DNA of 64,000 bases from Pseudomonas sp. FP453 (GCF_030687495.1 NZ_CP117435.1:2670501-2734500); one strand, 5' to 3'. Positions 45,566 to 55,898 are shown, numbered from the stretch's first letter. The notes: generated by a model from the sequence alone, not told the origin. Numbers and translations are program-made.

Positions 45566-46672
45566 ATGGCGTTTGACTCACCCCGCGCGGCCTACCAACA
45601 CGCCATCGCCCAGCAGGGTTTCGTCGCCGACGAAGCCCAGCGTCGGGCGGTGGATGCGCTGCAAGCCTGCCATGAAGCCCTGCATCAAGGCCGCTCGCCG
45701 ATCACCGGGGTTTACCTGTGGGGGCCGGTGGGCCGTGGCAAAACCTGGCTGATGGACCAGTTTTACCAAAGCCTGCGGGTGCCTGCGCGGCGCCAGCACT
45801 TTCATCACTTCATGGGCTGGGTACACCAGCGTTCCTTTCAGCTCACCGGCACCCAGGACCCCTTGCAGGCGCTGGCCCGCGAGCTGGCCCAGGACGTGCG
45901 CGTGCTATGCTTTGACGAGTTGTTCGTCAATGACATCGGTGATGCGATCATCCTGGGGCGCCTGTTCCAGGTGATGTTCGAGGAAGGCGTGGTGATGGTG
46001 TGCACGTCGAACCAGCCGCCCGACCAGTTGTATGCGGACGGCTTTAACCGCGAGCGTTTCCTGCCGGGGATCGAAGCCATCAAGCAGCACATGCAGGTGG
46101 TGGCGGTGGACGGCGCTGAGGATCATCGTTTGCACCCGGGCCTGGGCGTGCAGCGTTACTGGGTGAAGCAGCCCGATGCGTTGGGCGAGGTGTTCAAGCA
46201 ATTGACTGAGGGGCAGGCCGTGCGCAGTGGGCCGGTCAGTGTCGGCTACCGCTCGATTGCTGCCGTGCAGTCCGGTGATAGCGTGCTCTGGTGCCGCTAC
46301 GCCGATCTGTGTGAACAACCTCTGGCTGCGATGGACTTCATGCAGGTGTGCGATCGTTTCAGCGCGATTCTACTCGGTGAAGTCCCTAACCTGAGCGCGC
46401 AAAAACGCCCCGGGCGCATTGCGCGCGGCACCGAAGATGGTGCCCAGCGTGTCGAGGCGGGGGACCGGGAGTTGCCCGAGTTATCGGTACACGATGACAG
46501 TGTGCGGCGCTTCATTGCCCTCGTGGATGAATGCTACGACCGCAAAGTGCCGTTATTCATCGAGGCCGAGGTGCCATTGGAGCACCTGTACACCGAGGGT
46601 TACCTGGAGTTTGCGTTTCGCCGCACGCTGAGTCGCTTGCAGGAGATGCAATTGCAGCGTTTTGGGGTGTAG
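45566..46672 (+). CDS. zapE: ZapE/AFG1-family cell-division ATPase
   Basis: A 368-residue AAA-like ATPase. Walker A GPVGRGKT is at residues 53-60, Walker B LCFDELFVNDIGDA near 112, and the sensor region VMVCTSNQPPDQLY near 145. This is the AFG1/ZapE pattern. E. coli ZapE associates with FtsZ at the constricting septum. The start lies 5 bp after pepN with no obvious Shine-Dalgarno, so it may depend on reinitiation. The length matches E. coli ZapE (375). Confidence 0.9.
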   Translation: MAFDSPRAAYQHAIAQQGFVADEAQRRAVDALQACHEALHQGRSPITGVYLWGPVGRGKTWLMDQFYQSLRVPARRQHFHHFMGWVHQRSFQLTGTQDPLQALARELAQDVRVLCFDELFVNDIGDAIILGRLFQVMFEEGVVMVCTSNQPPDQLYADGFNRERFLPGIEAIKQHMQVVAVDGAEDHRLHPGLGVQRYWVKQPDALGEVFKQLTEGQAVRSGPVSVGYRSIAAVQSGDSVLWCRYADLCEQPLAAMDFMQVCDRFSAILLGEVPNLSAQKRPGRIARGTEDGAQRVEAGDRELPELSVHDDSVRRFIALVDECYDRKVPLFIEAEVPLEHLYTEGYLEFAFRRTLSRLQEMQLQRFGV

Positions 46673-46837
46673 GAAAAATACTCGACCCTACGCTGTTCAC
46701 CCGTGTACATGCGCAGAAGCACCGTATTTTCAGGCGGGCATTTGTAGTTAATCTCCTTCATCTATCGCCTGCACCGCGCTTACAATCGTCCGCCTCATAG
46801 GGAGATGATTCCCGTGTAGCCGCTATCGAGGAAGGAA

Positions 46838-47329
46838 ATGGACACCCCAGACATCCTGGTGCTGCAAGCCAGCTATACCAATCCCGTGCACGCCGAGGCA
46901 ATCAGCCTGGTACTCAACCATTACGCCGAAGACCCGATGGGTGGTGGTCACAGCCTGCCTGCCGACCTGTTGCAGCAACTGCCAGGCGAGCTGGCCAAGC
47001 GCCCGCATGCGTTCAGCGTTCTGGCGTTTGTCGGCGGCGAGCCGGCGGGGCTGGTCAATTGCTTCGAAGGGTTCTCGACCTTTGCTTGTCGTCCGTTGGT
47101 CAACGTCCACGATGTGGCGGTGATGAATGCGTTTCGTGGCTTGGGCTTGAGCCAGAAAATGCTGCAGAAGGTCGAAGAGATCGCCCGTCAGCGCGGTTGC
47201 TGCAAAATCACCCTGGAAGTGCTCGAAGGGAATGCAGTGGCTCAGTCGGCATACCGTAAGTTTGGATTCGATGATTCAAAGTTTGACCCGGCACACGGGC
47301 GCATGTTGTTTTGGCATAAGACGCTGTAG
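46838..47329 (+). CDS. GNAT N-acetyltransferase
   Basis: A 163-residue GNAT enzyme with the acetyl-CoA site NVHDVAVMNAFRGLGLSQKM (R/Q-x-x-G-x-G loop), a KITLEVLEGNAVAQSAYRKF motif B, and a GFDDSKFDP end. GAGG 8 bp upstream supports ATG 46838. It is separated from zapE by 165 bp, which probably holds its own promoter. The substrate is unknown. Confidence 0.85.
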   Translation: MDTPDILVLQASYTNPVHAEAISLVLNHYAEDPMGGGHSLPADLLQQLPGELAKRPHAFSVLAFVGGEPAGLVNCFEGFSTFACRPLVNVHDVAVMNAFRGLGLSQKMLQKVEEIARQRGCCKITLEVLEGNAVAQSAYRKFGFDDSKFDPAHGRMLFWHKTL

Positions 47330-47350
47330 GTAATTAGTTGCCGAAAGTGC

Positions 47351-47377
47351 AAAAAAAAGGCGCCAGAATATGGCGCC
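47351..47377 (-). terminator. Intrinsic terminator of the small exported protein gene
   Basis: On the minus strand TGGCGCC is an exact stem around a 5-base loop and is followed by eight T (47358-47351). It ends the gene at 47426-47647 and may also slow transcription arriving from the GNAT gene. Confidence 0.75.
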
Positions 47378-47425
47378 AAGTTACCCTGGTCAAAGGAGCG
47401 GAATGACAAGGGGGTTATGCGTTAA

Positions 47426-47647
47426 TCAACTTTTAGGTTGTTGCTCGTCGCCGTTCTGGGCAGCAGGCACGGCTTTTGGATTTTTCACATTCGCAGCAGC
47501 CGTTTGTTCGGCCTTATCATTCGATTGTTCTTGCATGAATTTGAAATTGGCATAGAACTCCCGCGAACGCTCGGCGCCACCTTCAGCAAAGGCAGCGGCA
47601 GAGGTCAGGGTCATCAGGCCGGCAAGCATCAAAGTAGAGAGTTTCAT
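47426..47647 (-). CDS. Small exported protein, hypothetical
   Basis: 73 residues: a clear signal peptide (MKLSTLMLAGLMTLTSAAAFA) then a short charged, Ala/Gln-rich tail (GGAERSREFYANFKFMQEQS, then KAEQTAAANVKNPKAVPAAQ). ATG 47647 is taken rather than the in-frame start at 47662 because it gives a proper signal peptide. It lies downstream of the broken siderophore receptor on the same strand, with a hairpin between. Low complexity and small size make the function unclear. Confidence 0.65.
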   Translation of the reverse strand: MKLSTLMLAGLMTLTSAAAFAEGGAERSREFYANFKFMQEQSNDKAEQTAAANVKNPKAVPAAQNGDEQQPKS

Positions 47648-47747
47648 CGTCGGTATTCCCATAAGTTTTTGATCGGCGTCTGTTCGCTTGATCAGACTCG
47701 TGGGGGCGATTATGTGCAGGCTTTATTAAGTCAGGCTTAACTCATTG

Positions 47748-47783
47748 GCCGCGAAACTTAACGCGGTTGTTAAGTTTCGCGGC
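47748..47783. terminator. Long perfect hairpin after the receptor pseudogene
   Basis: GCCGCGAAACTTAA and its exact inverse TTAAGTTTCGCGGC flank an 8-base loop. It sits 17 bp beyond the receptor stop codon. There is no T-tract, so it may be a factor-dependent stop or an mRNA-stabilising hairpin. Confidence 0.6.
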
Positions 47784-47800
47784 GCCCTCAGGTGCAGGGT

Positions 47801-50040
47801 TTAGAGTTTCCAGTCCAGAGCCAGCGTAATAGAGCGCGGGTCGCCCCAATACACGCCGTTGTAGAAGCCGACGCGTTCGTAATATTTTTTATCAAATAGA
47901 TTGTTTACGTTAAGGGATGCCGAAACGTGCTCGTCGAACTGGTAGCGCGACATCAGGTTGACCACGGTGTAGGCCTGTTGGGTGATCTTGGCGCGCTCGG
48001 TGTTCAGGTAGCCTTCCGTGTCACGACCGCCGCTTGGGCGATCGGCGAACTGGTAGAAGTCGCTCTGCCAGTTCACCGCGCCACCCACGGTCAATCCGCG
48101 CCATTCGCCGGGCAGCCGGTAGGATGTCGACACCTTGAGCATGTTCAACGGCACGTTGGTATTGCTGCGCTGTTTATCACCGTTCAGCGAGTGGGTGTAG
48201 CTGTACCCCGCCGTGAGGTTCCAGTCCTGCATGACCTCACCTGACACTTCGGCTTCAAACCCCTGTACTTTGCTGCCTTTGCCCCCGGAGGTGTAGAACT
48301 GCTCGCGAGTGACGGGGTCCGGTTTGGCGGCGTTATCCAGTTCGGCGACGTTGTCCTGGGTGCTCCAGAAATACGCGGCCGCCAGGTTCAGGCGCTCGTT
48401 CAACAGGCTGCCTTTGAGGCCGAATTCATAGTTGCTGCCGACCACGGGTTCCAGGTACTTCCTGCTTACGTCACGCACGCTTTGCGGGTTGAAGATGTCG
48501 GTGTAGCTGGCATACACGGTGTACTCCGGCGTGATGTCGTACAGCAGGCCGGCGTAGGGGGTCCACATGTCGTTGTGGGTCTGGCGGGTTTTCGGCGCGC
48601 GGGTCAACTGGAAGTTGGCGTCATACTCCGGCGAAACGCTTTCGATGTCCCAACTGCCATATCGGCTGCCCAGAACCGCATGCAGTTTTTCGGTGAGGCT
48701 CAAGCGCGTGGCCAGGTAGCCGGCTTTTTGTTTCTTGCGCGAGTGTTCGCCTTGCAGGTTGGTGGTGCGGTCGGGGAACTTGGCGATGCCGCCCATGTGT
48801 TTCCAGTCGGCGATGTTCTCGTACCCATCCGGTGTTTCAAAACGCTGGTAAGGCGACGAGTCGCGCTGCTCGGACTCGCCGTAACCCACCATCAACTCAT
48901 GTTCACGACCCAGCAGTGCATAGGTGCCATTGAGATTCAGATCGACCACATCCATCTTCGACGTGCCCACCATCTGGTTGGTCCACGCGGTCATGCCGCT
49001 GCCATCGGGGTTGGGAAAGCCCGAGCCGCCGTAATACACCTTACCGTCGGTGTCACTTTGCCGGTGGGTGTAGGCGGCCTTCACGCGCCAATCCGCAGAC
49101 AGTTTGTGGTCGATGGAGGCGAAGGTGGTCTTGTCCTTGAGCGGCCAGGAGCTCCAATCGGCTGCCAGGTTGGCGGAGCGTGAGAGCCGCGCCTTGCTGC
49201 CATCGCTGTTCCAATAGGGCAGGGTGCCCCAGGAGCTGCCCTGCACGTGCTTTGTTCTGGTAATCAAAGCCTACGGCGACCACGGTGTCGTCCGTCAGGT
49301 CGCCTTCGAGAATGCCGTAGCCAACTTCTCGTTGCAGCGCGTAGTTGTCGCGGAAGGACTTGCTGTCACGGTAGGCCAGCACCGTGCGCCCGCGCAGCCG
49401 GCCGTCCAATGCCAGCGGGCCACCCACATCCAGGTAGCTGTAGTAATTGTCATGGCTGGCGCCGCTGACGCCGGTATGGGCTTGCCACTGGGCGGTGGGG
49501 CGCTTGCGAATCATGTTGACCGTGGCCGAAGGGTTGCCGGCGCCGGTGGTCAGGCCGGTGGCGCCACGGACCACTTCAATGCGGTCGTAGATGATGGTGT
49601 CGGCGTCTGACTTCATGCGCCCCGAAGGTGTTGAGCATGCCGTCGATCTGGAAGTTATCGATCCCGTAGCCGCGGGACGAGTAGCCCGCGCGATCCGAAT
49701 CCAGATGCTGCACGGTGACGCCGGTGGTCTGGCGCAGTACGTCAGTCAATGTATTGAGATTGAAATCATCCATCTGCTGGCGCGTCACCACCGAGATGGA
49801 TTGCGGCGTTTCCTTGACGGACAGGTTCAGGCGCGTGGCGGTGCTCATCGAGCCGGTGGTATAGGCGCCGGTGTGCTCGGTGGTGGCGCCCAGGCCTTCG
49901 GCGGTGATGCGGGTGCTGCCCAGCTCCAGGGCCTTGGCCGGTGCGGGTTCGGGCTCGGTTTCAGCCAGCAGGTCAGGGCTCAGCACGACGCTGAACAGGC
50001 CAAGGGTGAAGGTCATGGAACGGGTGAAAGGCGCGAACAT
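47801..50040 (-). pseudogene. TonB-dependent siderophore receptor, two frameshifts
   Basis: The gene starts at 50040 (AGGAG 9 bp upstream) with a signal peptide. The plug domain contains ETPQSISVVTRQQMDDFNL, TGVTVQHLDSDR and SRGYGIDNFQIDGM; there is no N-terminal STN signalling domain. Near 49610-49622 one extra base shifts the frame out of DGMLNTFGA; the correct frame continues MKSDADTIIYDRIEVVRGAT. Near 49254-49266 another extra base follows GFDYQNK, after which the frame with HVQGSSWGTLPYWN runs to the barrel end LALDWKL. The protein would be about 746 residues, FhuE/FpvA-like. Two insertions suggest decay, or sequencing errors. A Fur-like box lies upstream. Confidence 0.85.
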
Positions 50041-50129
50041 CGCGGAAGACTCCTTGTCGTCTTTGTGGCCTTCTCGGTAAGAAAAGGCCATGGCTCAAAG
50101 ACGAAAGGAGCGGGGAAACTTTAGAGTTG

Positions 50130-50148
50130 GATGAGAATGATTGTTATC
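50130..50148. promoter_or_regulatory. Fur-box-like site upstream of the siderophore receptor
   Basis: GATGAGAATGATTGTTATC matches the classic 19-bp Fur consensus (GATAATGATAATCATTATC) at most positions. It lies 90 bp upstream of the receptor start codon, between that gene and the end of the phosphoethanolamine transferase gene. It indicates iron-repressed transcription of the receptor. Confidence 0.7.
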
Positions 50149-50168
50149 TTTTTGTTACAAGCCTGCGA

Positions 50169-51911
50169 TTACTTGACCACCACATCAGTGGGTTCGGCCT
50201 TCTTCGGCTTGATCAAGCTGAAATCAATCAACGGCTTCTGCTGGCGCAGGTACGGGTTGCCGATCATCTGCGGGCGCGCCTTGAAGCTGTCGCTGACCAG
50301 GCTTTTGCTGCGGTCCAGTTCGTCGAAGCTCAGACCGGCGAGGTCGGCCCAGGTGTGGATCAGCTGCGAGCTGCTGTAAGGGCGCTGCAAGTCGCCGGCA
50401 AAGCTCCAGTCGTGGCTCTCGCGCCATTTCGGCGAGGCGTAGGCCATGAAGGGAATGGTGTACATCGGCGCCGTCGGCTTGCCTTCGTTGCGTCCCAGGG
50501 TGGTGTGGCCGGCAGAGTCGAATACGTCTTCACCGTGGTCCGACAAGTACAGCAGGAAGCCGTTGGGGTCGGTCTTGGCGTAATCCTTGATCAGGCTCGA
50601 CACCACGAAATCGTTGTACAGCACCGCATTGTCGTAGCTGTTGTAGGTCGGCAACTGATCGTCGCTGACCCCGGCCGGCACGCCCTGGCGGTCGGTGAAC
50701 TTGTCGAAGGTCGGCGGGTAACGGTACTGGTAGCTCATGTGCGTGCCCAGCAGGTGAATCACGATGAATTTGCGCTCGGCCGGGTCGGCCAGGGCCTTGG
50801 CGAAGGGCGGCAACACATCGCCGTCGTACTGGCGGGCATTCTGGTTGCGGTTGTTGTTCAGGTAGACCTGCTCGTCGGCCTGTTCCGAGAACGTGGTGAG
50901 CATGGTGTTGCGCTTGGTCATGGTCTGCTGGTTGGTGATCCAGTAGGTCTTGTAGCCGGCTTGTTTCATCACGCTGACAATGGACGGGGTCTTGAGGTAC
51001 AGGTCCGGGTTCTCTTCGTCGGCGAAGGTGAGCACCTGTTGCAGCGCTTCAATGGTGTAGGGCCGTGGGGTGATGACGTTGTCGAACACCGCCAGCTGGT
51101 CGCGTAGTTTGTCCAGTTCCGGCGTGGTGTTGCGCGGGTAGCCGTAGAGGCTCATGCGTTGGCGGTTGGTGGACTCACCGATCACCAGGACCAGGGTCGA
51201 GGGTTGGCCGGCCATGGTGTCTTTGAGGTTACGCAGTGGCGGGATCTGGCTGGCACTGTCGAGCATGCCCTGCATGTTGTCCAGCTGCTGGGTGTAGCGG
51301 TGGTAGGCGACGATCATCTGCCATGGCACGGCCGGCTCGATACGTGCTTCGAAGCGGTCAATGGCGTCTTCCATGGTGTCACTGCGGGCAATCTGCTTGA
51401 CCAGCGGGTAGCCGACAATTGCAATCACGATGGCGGTAGCCGCCACCAGCGCCTGGCCACGTGGCAGGTAGACCGGGCGTACACGGGACCAGAGGAAAAC
51501 GGCCAGGGCGGTGTGGGCAATGAACGCCAGCACGATCCACCAGGCGAAGTATTGGGTGGCATATTCCCCGGCTTCAGAGATGTTCGATTCGAACATGATG
51601 AAGATGACGCTTTGGGAAAATTCCTGCTGGTAGATGAAGAAATAACCGAGGCTGGCCATGGAACAGGCCCACAGCACCACGCCGATCAAGGCGGCGAGCG
51701 AACGGGTGTAGCGTGGGAATATCAACAGGGGCGCCAGCCACAGCGCACTCATGAAGAATGCCTGGCGAAAGCCCGCGAAACCGGAAGTGCCGGTCGCCAG
51801 GATCAGAAGCTGGGTAATACCCGAGAAGTACCAGAAAAACAGGAACAGCCAGCCAAGGCCGGCCCAATCAAAGCCTTTCGCAGACTTAGTGCTGCGTTTG
51901 AACATCGCCAT
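50169..51911 (-). CDS. CptA-like phosphoethanolamine transferase
   Basis: A 580-residue inner membrane enzyme. Five N-terminal transmembrane segments (about 15-180) precede a periplasmic alkaline-phosphatase-like domain. Motifs include LVIGESTNRQRMSLYGYPRN (metal-binding Glu), a candidate nucleophile Thr in VITPRPYTIEALQQVLTF, LLGTHMSYQYRYP, and YLSDHGEDVFDS (metal-binding Asp-His). This matches the CptA/EptA family that adds phosphoethanolamine to lipid A or LPS core and can lower polymyxin susceptibility. CptA is the best guess from overall layout. ATG 51911 has GGAG 6 bp upstream. Confidence 0.82.
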   Translation of the reverse strand: MAMFKRSTKSAKGFDWAGLGWLFLFFWYFSGITQLLILATGTSGFAGFRQAFFMSALWLAPLLIFPRYTRSLAALIGVVLWACSMASLGYFFIYQQEFSQSVIFIMFESNISEAGEYATQYFAWWIVLAFIAHTALAVFLWSRVRPVYLPRGQALVAATAIVIAIVGYPLVKQIARSDTMEDAIDRFEARIEPAVPWQMIVAYHRYTQQLDNMQGMLDSASQIPPLRNLKDTMAGQPSTLVLVIGESTNRQRMSLYGYPRNTTPELDKLRDQLAVFDNVITPRPYTIEALQQVLTFADEENPDLYLKTPSIVSVMKQAGYKTYWITNQQTMTKRNTMLTTFSEQADEQVYLNNNRNQNARQYDGDVLPPFAKALADPAERKFIVIHLLGTHMSYQYRYPPTFDKFTDRQGVPAGVSDDQLPTYNSYDNAVLYNDFVVSSLIKDYAKTDPNGFLLYLSDHGEDVFDSAGHTTLGRNEGKPTAPMYTIPFMAYASPKWRESHDWSFAGDLQRPYSSSQLIHTWADLAGLSFDELDRSKSLVSDSFKARPQMIGNPYLRQQKPLIDFSLIKPKKAEPTDVVVK

Positions 51912-52051
51912 CCAGCGCTCCAACCCGGTGATTTTTCAGTCGCGTGCAGGAATGCACGCAACAGAGGCCACCCTTGCATGGGGTGGCCCTTGGGGGCTGG
52001 AGTATCGGGAAGGGGGTGTGAAAACTTCGTGAGTTTTTTGTAAGGATTGCC

Positions 52052-52228
52052 TTACAGGGCGCTTAACGCCGGAGTTGAAGCCTGATCGAGCTGGGCTTGC
52101 AGGTGCGAGCGCAGGCGCAGGACTTCCTGCTGCAATTGCTCACGCTCATTCTTCAGCTGGCGCAACTCATCGCGACGGACAGTGACGTAGAGGGTCTGTG
52201 GAGGGCGGGTCATCTGTGCTGTGCTCAT
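52052..52228 (-). CDS. Small coiled-coil protein (58 residues), hypothetical
   Basis: Reading 58 codons from ATG 52228 gives MSTAQMTRPPQTLYVTVRRD, then a highly charged amphipathic helix (ELRQLKNEREQLQQEVLRLR) with Leu/Gln heptads, and a short tail ending ASTPALSAL. GAGG lies 7 bp upstream of the start. It looks like a small soluble coiled-coil protein. It reads toward the phosphoethanolamine transferase gene, about 140 bp away. Unrecognised, but the start, ribosome site and codon use support a real gene. Confidence 0.6.
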   Translation of the reverse strand: MSTAQMTRPPQTLYVTVRRDELRQLKNEREQLQQEVLRLRSHLQAQLDQASTPALSAL

Positions 52229-52497
52229 TGCTTGCCTCGCAAATAGCCGGTAGATCGCGGTGCCAGAACGCTTGATTCGAGGTTCTCGGCATCAGTCGGG
52301 AGCAAGTCTGAATTCTTTTTTGCAGCAAGGGAACTTTTTTATTTTTGATGGTCGTGTGACTTTCGCCGCCGTGATGGTGAAACGATGGCCACTTTTTTGT
52401 CATGAAACTGAATGGATCTGCACAGTTCTCATCCTCATTAGCCTCATTGCGCTATAAACTATGTCACACATTTTTTAGTAGTTAGGAGCATCAGCAC

Positions 52498-53481
52498 ATG
52501 CAACTGGGGATTATCGGACTAGGCCGCATGGGCGGGAATATTGCACGGCGCCTGATGCTCAATGGGCATACCACCGTTGTTTTCGACCGTAACGAAGCAT
52601 TTGTCAAAACCTTGAGCGAAGAGGGCGCCACCGGCGTTGCCGACCTCAAGGCCCTGGTCGCCGGGCTGCAAACGCCCCGCGCCGTGTGGGTCATGCTGCC
52701 AGCCGGCGCGCCCACCGAAGACACGATCAATGAACTGAGCGAACTGCTGGAAGACGGTGATGTGATCATCGACGGCGGCAACACCAACTATAAGGACGAC
52801 GTACGTCGCGGCAAGGCGCTGGCGGAAAAAGGCCTGCACTATGTCGATGTCGGCACGTCCGGCGGCGTCTGGGGCCTGGAGCGTGGCTATTGCATGATGA
52901 TCGGCGGCGACACCGCCACCGTGCAGCGCCTTGACCCGATCTTCAAGACCCTGGCCCCAGGCCTGGGCAATATCCCGCGCACCAAGGACCGCAAAGACAG
53001 CGCTGACCCGCGCGCCGAACAGGGCTACATCCACGCCGGCCCTGCGGGTTCCGGGCACTTCGTCAAGATGATCCACAACGGCATCGAGTACGGAATGATG
53101 CAGGCGTTTGCCGAAGGGTTTGACATCCTCAAGACCAAGAACTCGGACAACCTGCCTGAAGACCAGCGCTTTGACCTCAACGTTGCCGACATCGCCGAAG
53201 TCTGGCGCCGTGGCAGCGTGGTGTCCTCCTGGCTGCTGGACCTGACCGCCGATGCGTTGGCCACCGACCCGAAACTCGACGGTTACTCCGGCTCCGTGGC
53301 CGACAGTGGCGAAGGCCGCTGGACCATCGAAGCCGCCATGGAACAAGCCGTGCCGGTGCCTGTGCTGTCCACTTCGCTGTTCGCCCGTTTCCGCTCGCGC
53401 CAGCAGAGCACCTACGGTGACAAAATGCTGTCCGCCATGCGTTTCGGCTTTGGTGGCCACGTGGAGACTTCCAAAAAATGA
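52498..53481 (+). CDS. gnd: 6-phosphogluconate dehydrogenase, decarboxylating (short form)
   Basis: 327 residues, the short GntZ-like form rather than the 470-residue E. coli type; short forms often prefer NAD. The N-terminal Rossmann fold begins [18 protein letters not shown], with [12 protein letters not shown] and a substrate motif [19 protein letters not shown] near 182. The C-terminal domain is helical. AGGAG lies about 9 bp upstream. The stop overlaps the zwf start by 4 bp (ATGA), so the two are coupled and give the oxidative pentose phosphate branch. Confidence 0.93.
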   Translation: MQLGIIGLGRMGGNIARRLMLNGHTTVVFDRNEAFVKTLSEEGATGVADLKALVAGLQTPRAVWVMLPAGAPTEDTINELSELLEDGDVIIDGGNTNYKDDVRRGKALAEKGLHYVDVGTSGGVWGLERGYCMMIGGDTATVQRLDPIFKTLAPGLGNIPRTKDRKDSADPRAEQGYIHAGPAGSGHFVKMIHNGIEYGMMQAFAEGFDILKTKNSDNLPEDQRFDLNVADIAEVWRRGSVVSSWLLDLTADALATDPKLDGYSGSVADSGEGRWTIEAAMEQAVPVPVLSTSLFARFRSRQQSTYGDKMLSAMRFGFGGHVETSKK

Positions 53482-55001
53482 CCGCCAACGGCAAGAAGTC
53501 CAAGGCCGAACCCGCTCCAGCCACCACGCTGTTTCTGTTTGGCGCCCATGGCGACCTGGTCAAGCGCCTGCTGATGCCGGCGCTGTACAACCTCAGTCGC
53601 GATGGGTTGCTGGGGGATGGCCTGCGTATTGTCGGCGTTGATCACAACGCCATCAGTGACGCGGACTTTGCCAAGAAGCTCGAGGACTTCATCCGCACCG
53701 AGGCCGCGAGCAAGGTCAAGGGCAATGCCGACAATGCGCTGGACCCACACTTGTGGGCCCAGCTGGCCAAAGGCATCAGCTACGTCGAGGGCGACTTCCT
53801 CGACGACGGCACCTATGCCGCCATCGGCCAGAAGATCGCCGACAGCGGCACCGGCAACGCGGTGTTCTACCTGGCCACTGCGCCGCGCTTCTTCAGTGAA
53901 GTGGTGCAGCGCCTGGGCAGTGCCGGTTTGTTGACGGAAACCGATGAGGGTTTCCGTCGCGTGGTGATCGAAAAACCCTTCGGCTCCGACCTGGTCACCG
54001 CCGAAGCGTTGAACGCCAGCCTGCTCAAGGTGATGAGCGAGAAGCAGATCTATCGCATCGACCATTACCTGGGCAAGGAAACCGTGCAGAACATCCTGAT
54101 CAGCCGTTTTTCCAACGTGCTGTTCGAAGCGTTCTGGAACAATCACTACATTGACCACGTGCAGATCACCGCCGCCGAAACCGTCGGCGTCGAGACACGG
54201 GGCAATTTTTTCGAAAAGACCGGCACCCTGCGGGACATGGTGCCCAACCACCTGTTCCAGTTGCTGGCGATGGTGGCCATGGAGCCGCCGGCGGCCTTTG
54301 GTGCCGACGCCGTACGCGGTGAGAAGGCCAAGGTAATTGGCGCGGTGCGTCCCTGGTCGTTGGAGGATGCGCGGGCCAACTCGGTACGTGGGCAATACAC
54401 CGCCGGTGAGATGGGCGGCAAGCCAGTGCCGGGTTACCGCGAAGAGGCGAATGTCGCGCCGGACAGCAGCACCGAAACGTTCGTCGCCCTCAAGGTGATG
54501 ATCGACAACTGGCGCTGGGTCGGCGTGCCGTTTTATCTGCGCACCGGCAAGCGCATGAGCGTGCGTGACACCGAAATCGTCATCTGCTTCAAGCCGGCAC
54601 CCTATGCGCAGTTCCGCGATACCGACGTCGATGAACTCAAGCCCACCTACTTGAAAATCCAGATCCAGCCCAACGAAGGCATGTGGTTCGACCTGCTGGC
54701 GAAAAAGCCTGGGCCGACCCTGGACATGGCCAACATCCAGCTGGGTTTTGCCTACAAGGACTTCTTCGAAATGCAGCCATCGACGGGGTATGAAACCCTG
54801 ATCTACGACTGCATGACCGGCGACCAGACCTTGTTCCAGCGTGCCGACAACATCGAAAACGGCTGGCGCGCAGTGCAGCCGTTTCTCGATGCGTGGCAGC
54901 AGGATGACGGGATCGAGGCCTACAAGGCCGGTGAAGATGGCCCGGCGGCGGCGGACGCGTTGCTGGCCCGTGATGGCCGCACTTGGCACACCCTCGGATG
55001 A
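53478..55001 (+). CDS. zwf: Glucose-6-phosphate 1-dehydrogenase
   Basis: 507 residues. The coenzyme motif [19 protein letters not shown] (GAxGDLxxR) is near residue 18. The active-site signature [15 protein letters not shown] is near 193 and a [10 protein letters not shown] segment precedes it. The enzyme oxidises glucose-6-phosphate to 6-phosphogluconolactone, feeding both the pentose phosphate and Entner-Doudoroff routes. It overlaps gnd upstream and the HAD gene downstream by 4 bp each. No pgl or edd/eda genes are nearby; many Pseudomonas carry another zwf elsewhere, so this copy may be the secondary one. Confidence 0.94.
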   Translation: MTANGKKSKAEPAPATTLFLFGAHGDLVKRLLMPALYNLSRDGLLGDGLRIVGVDHNAISDADFAKKLEDFIRTEAASKVKGNADNALDPHLWAQLAKGISYVEGDFLDDGTYAAIGQKIADSGTGNAVFYLATAPRFFSEVVQRLGSAGLLTETDEGFRRVVIEKPFGSDLVTAEALNASLLKVMSEKQIYRIDHYLGKETVQNILISRFSNVLFEAFWNNHYIDHVQITAAETVGVETRGNFFEKTGTLRDMVPNHLFQLLAMVAMEPPAAFGADAVRGEKAKVIGAVRPWSLEDARANSVRGQYTAGEMGGKPVPGYREEANVAPDSSTETFVALKVMIDNWRWVGVPFYLRTGKRMSVRDTEIVICFKPAPYAQFRDTDVDELKPTYLKIQIQPNEGMWFDLLAKKPGPTLDMANIQLGFAYKDFFEMQPSTGYETLIYDCMTGDQTLFQRADNIENGWRAVQPFLDAWQQDDGIEAYKAGEDGPAAADALLARDGRTWHTLG

Positions 55002-55822
55002 GTGATGCGGCGATTCATCCCATCCGATTTGTCCTCAGTGATGTGGACGGTACGTTGCTGCATCCCGATCACCGGTTCAGCCAGCGCACGCTGGACACGG
55101 TTCACGCCTTGCGTGCGGCCGGGGTGTTTTTCAGCCTGGCCAGCGGGCGTCCGCCCAAGGCCATGTTGCACTTGGTCGAGGCCTTTGGCATCGATATCCC
55201 GGTGGCGGGGTTCAATGGCGGCACGCTGATCAATCCCGACGGCAGCGTGCTGGTGGCCCATCACCTGCCCGCCGAAGCAGCGCTGGTTACGTTGGCGCTG
55301 TTTTCACCCGAGCCTGACGTCGAGGTCTGGGTGTTTGCCGACGGTGACTGGTTGCGCCGCGACCCGCCCGGGCCGATGGTGCAGCGCGAAGCCGATGGCT
55401 TGGGCTACGGGCCGGTGGTCGTGGAGAGCTTCGAACCCTACCTGGACCGCATCGACAAAATCGTTGCCGCCAGCCTCGACACGCAGCGGCTGATTGAGCT
55501 GGAAGCGCTGTTGCAGCCCAAGGTGCAAGGCTTGGCGCAGGTCTCGCGTTCGCAGCCGGTTTACCTGGATGTGACGGCGATGCTGGCCAACAAGGGCGAG
55601 GCGTTGAAGACGCTGGCCCAGCACCTTGGCGTGCCGTTGGAGCAAACGGCGGTGATTGGCGATGGGGGCAACGACCCGGCGATGTTTGCGGTGGCGGGGT
55701 TGTCGATTGCCATGGGGCAGGCTGAAGAGGCGGTCAAGCGCCACGCCAGTGTTGTTACGGGGAGTCATATCGAGGATGGGGCGGCAGAAGCAATCGAGCG
55801 GTTTATTCTGACTGCGCGATAA
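54998..55822 (+). CDS. Cof-type HAD hydrolase
   Basis: A 274-residue HAD phosphatase of the Cof/YidA group: motif I SDVDGTLLHPDH (Asp15, Asp17), motif II FSLASGRPPK, and motif IV IGDGGNDPAMFAVAG, with a type C2 cap between about 85 and 190. It dephosphorylates small sugar phosphates or related compounds. The start overlaps the zwf stop (ATGA), so it belongs to the gnd-zwf operon and may remove a phosphorylated by-product. The substrate is unknown. Confidence 0.9.
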   Translation: MSDAAIHPIRFVLSDVDGTLLHPDHRFSQRTLDTVHALRAAGVFFSLASGRPPKAMLHLVEAFGIDIPVAGFNGGTLINPDGSVLVAHHLPAEAALVTLALFSPEPDVEVWVFADGDWLRRDPPGPMVQREADGLGYGPVVVESFEPYLDRIDKIVAASLDTQRLIELEALLQPKVQGLAQVSRSQPVYLDVTAMLANKGEALKTLAQHLGVPLEQTAVIGDGGNDPAMFAVAGLSIAMGQAEEAVKRHASVVTGSHIEDGAAEAIERFILTAR

Positions 55823-55844
55823 CCGTCCCAGGTTCTAACACGGC

Positions 55845-55887
55845 AACTTGCGCGCATCGCTTGGCAATCAAGCACTGCGCGCAAGTT
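55845..55887. terminator. Hairpin between the HAD gene and the convergent small gene
   Basis: AACTTGCGCGCA and its exact inverse TGCGCGCAAGTT flank a 19-base loop. An outer CGGC/GCCG pair extends it with a bulge. No T-tract is present, so efficiency as an intrinsic terminator is uncertain. Confidence 0.6.
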
Positions 55888-55898
55888 ACTCTGCCGAG

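Noticed and set aside
42843..45581. A 912-codon open frame opposite pepN
   Set aside because: Same antisense effect; pepN has complete zinc motifs and normal length.
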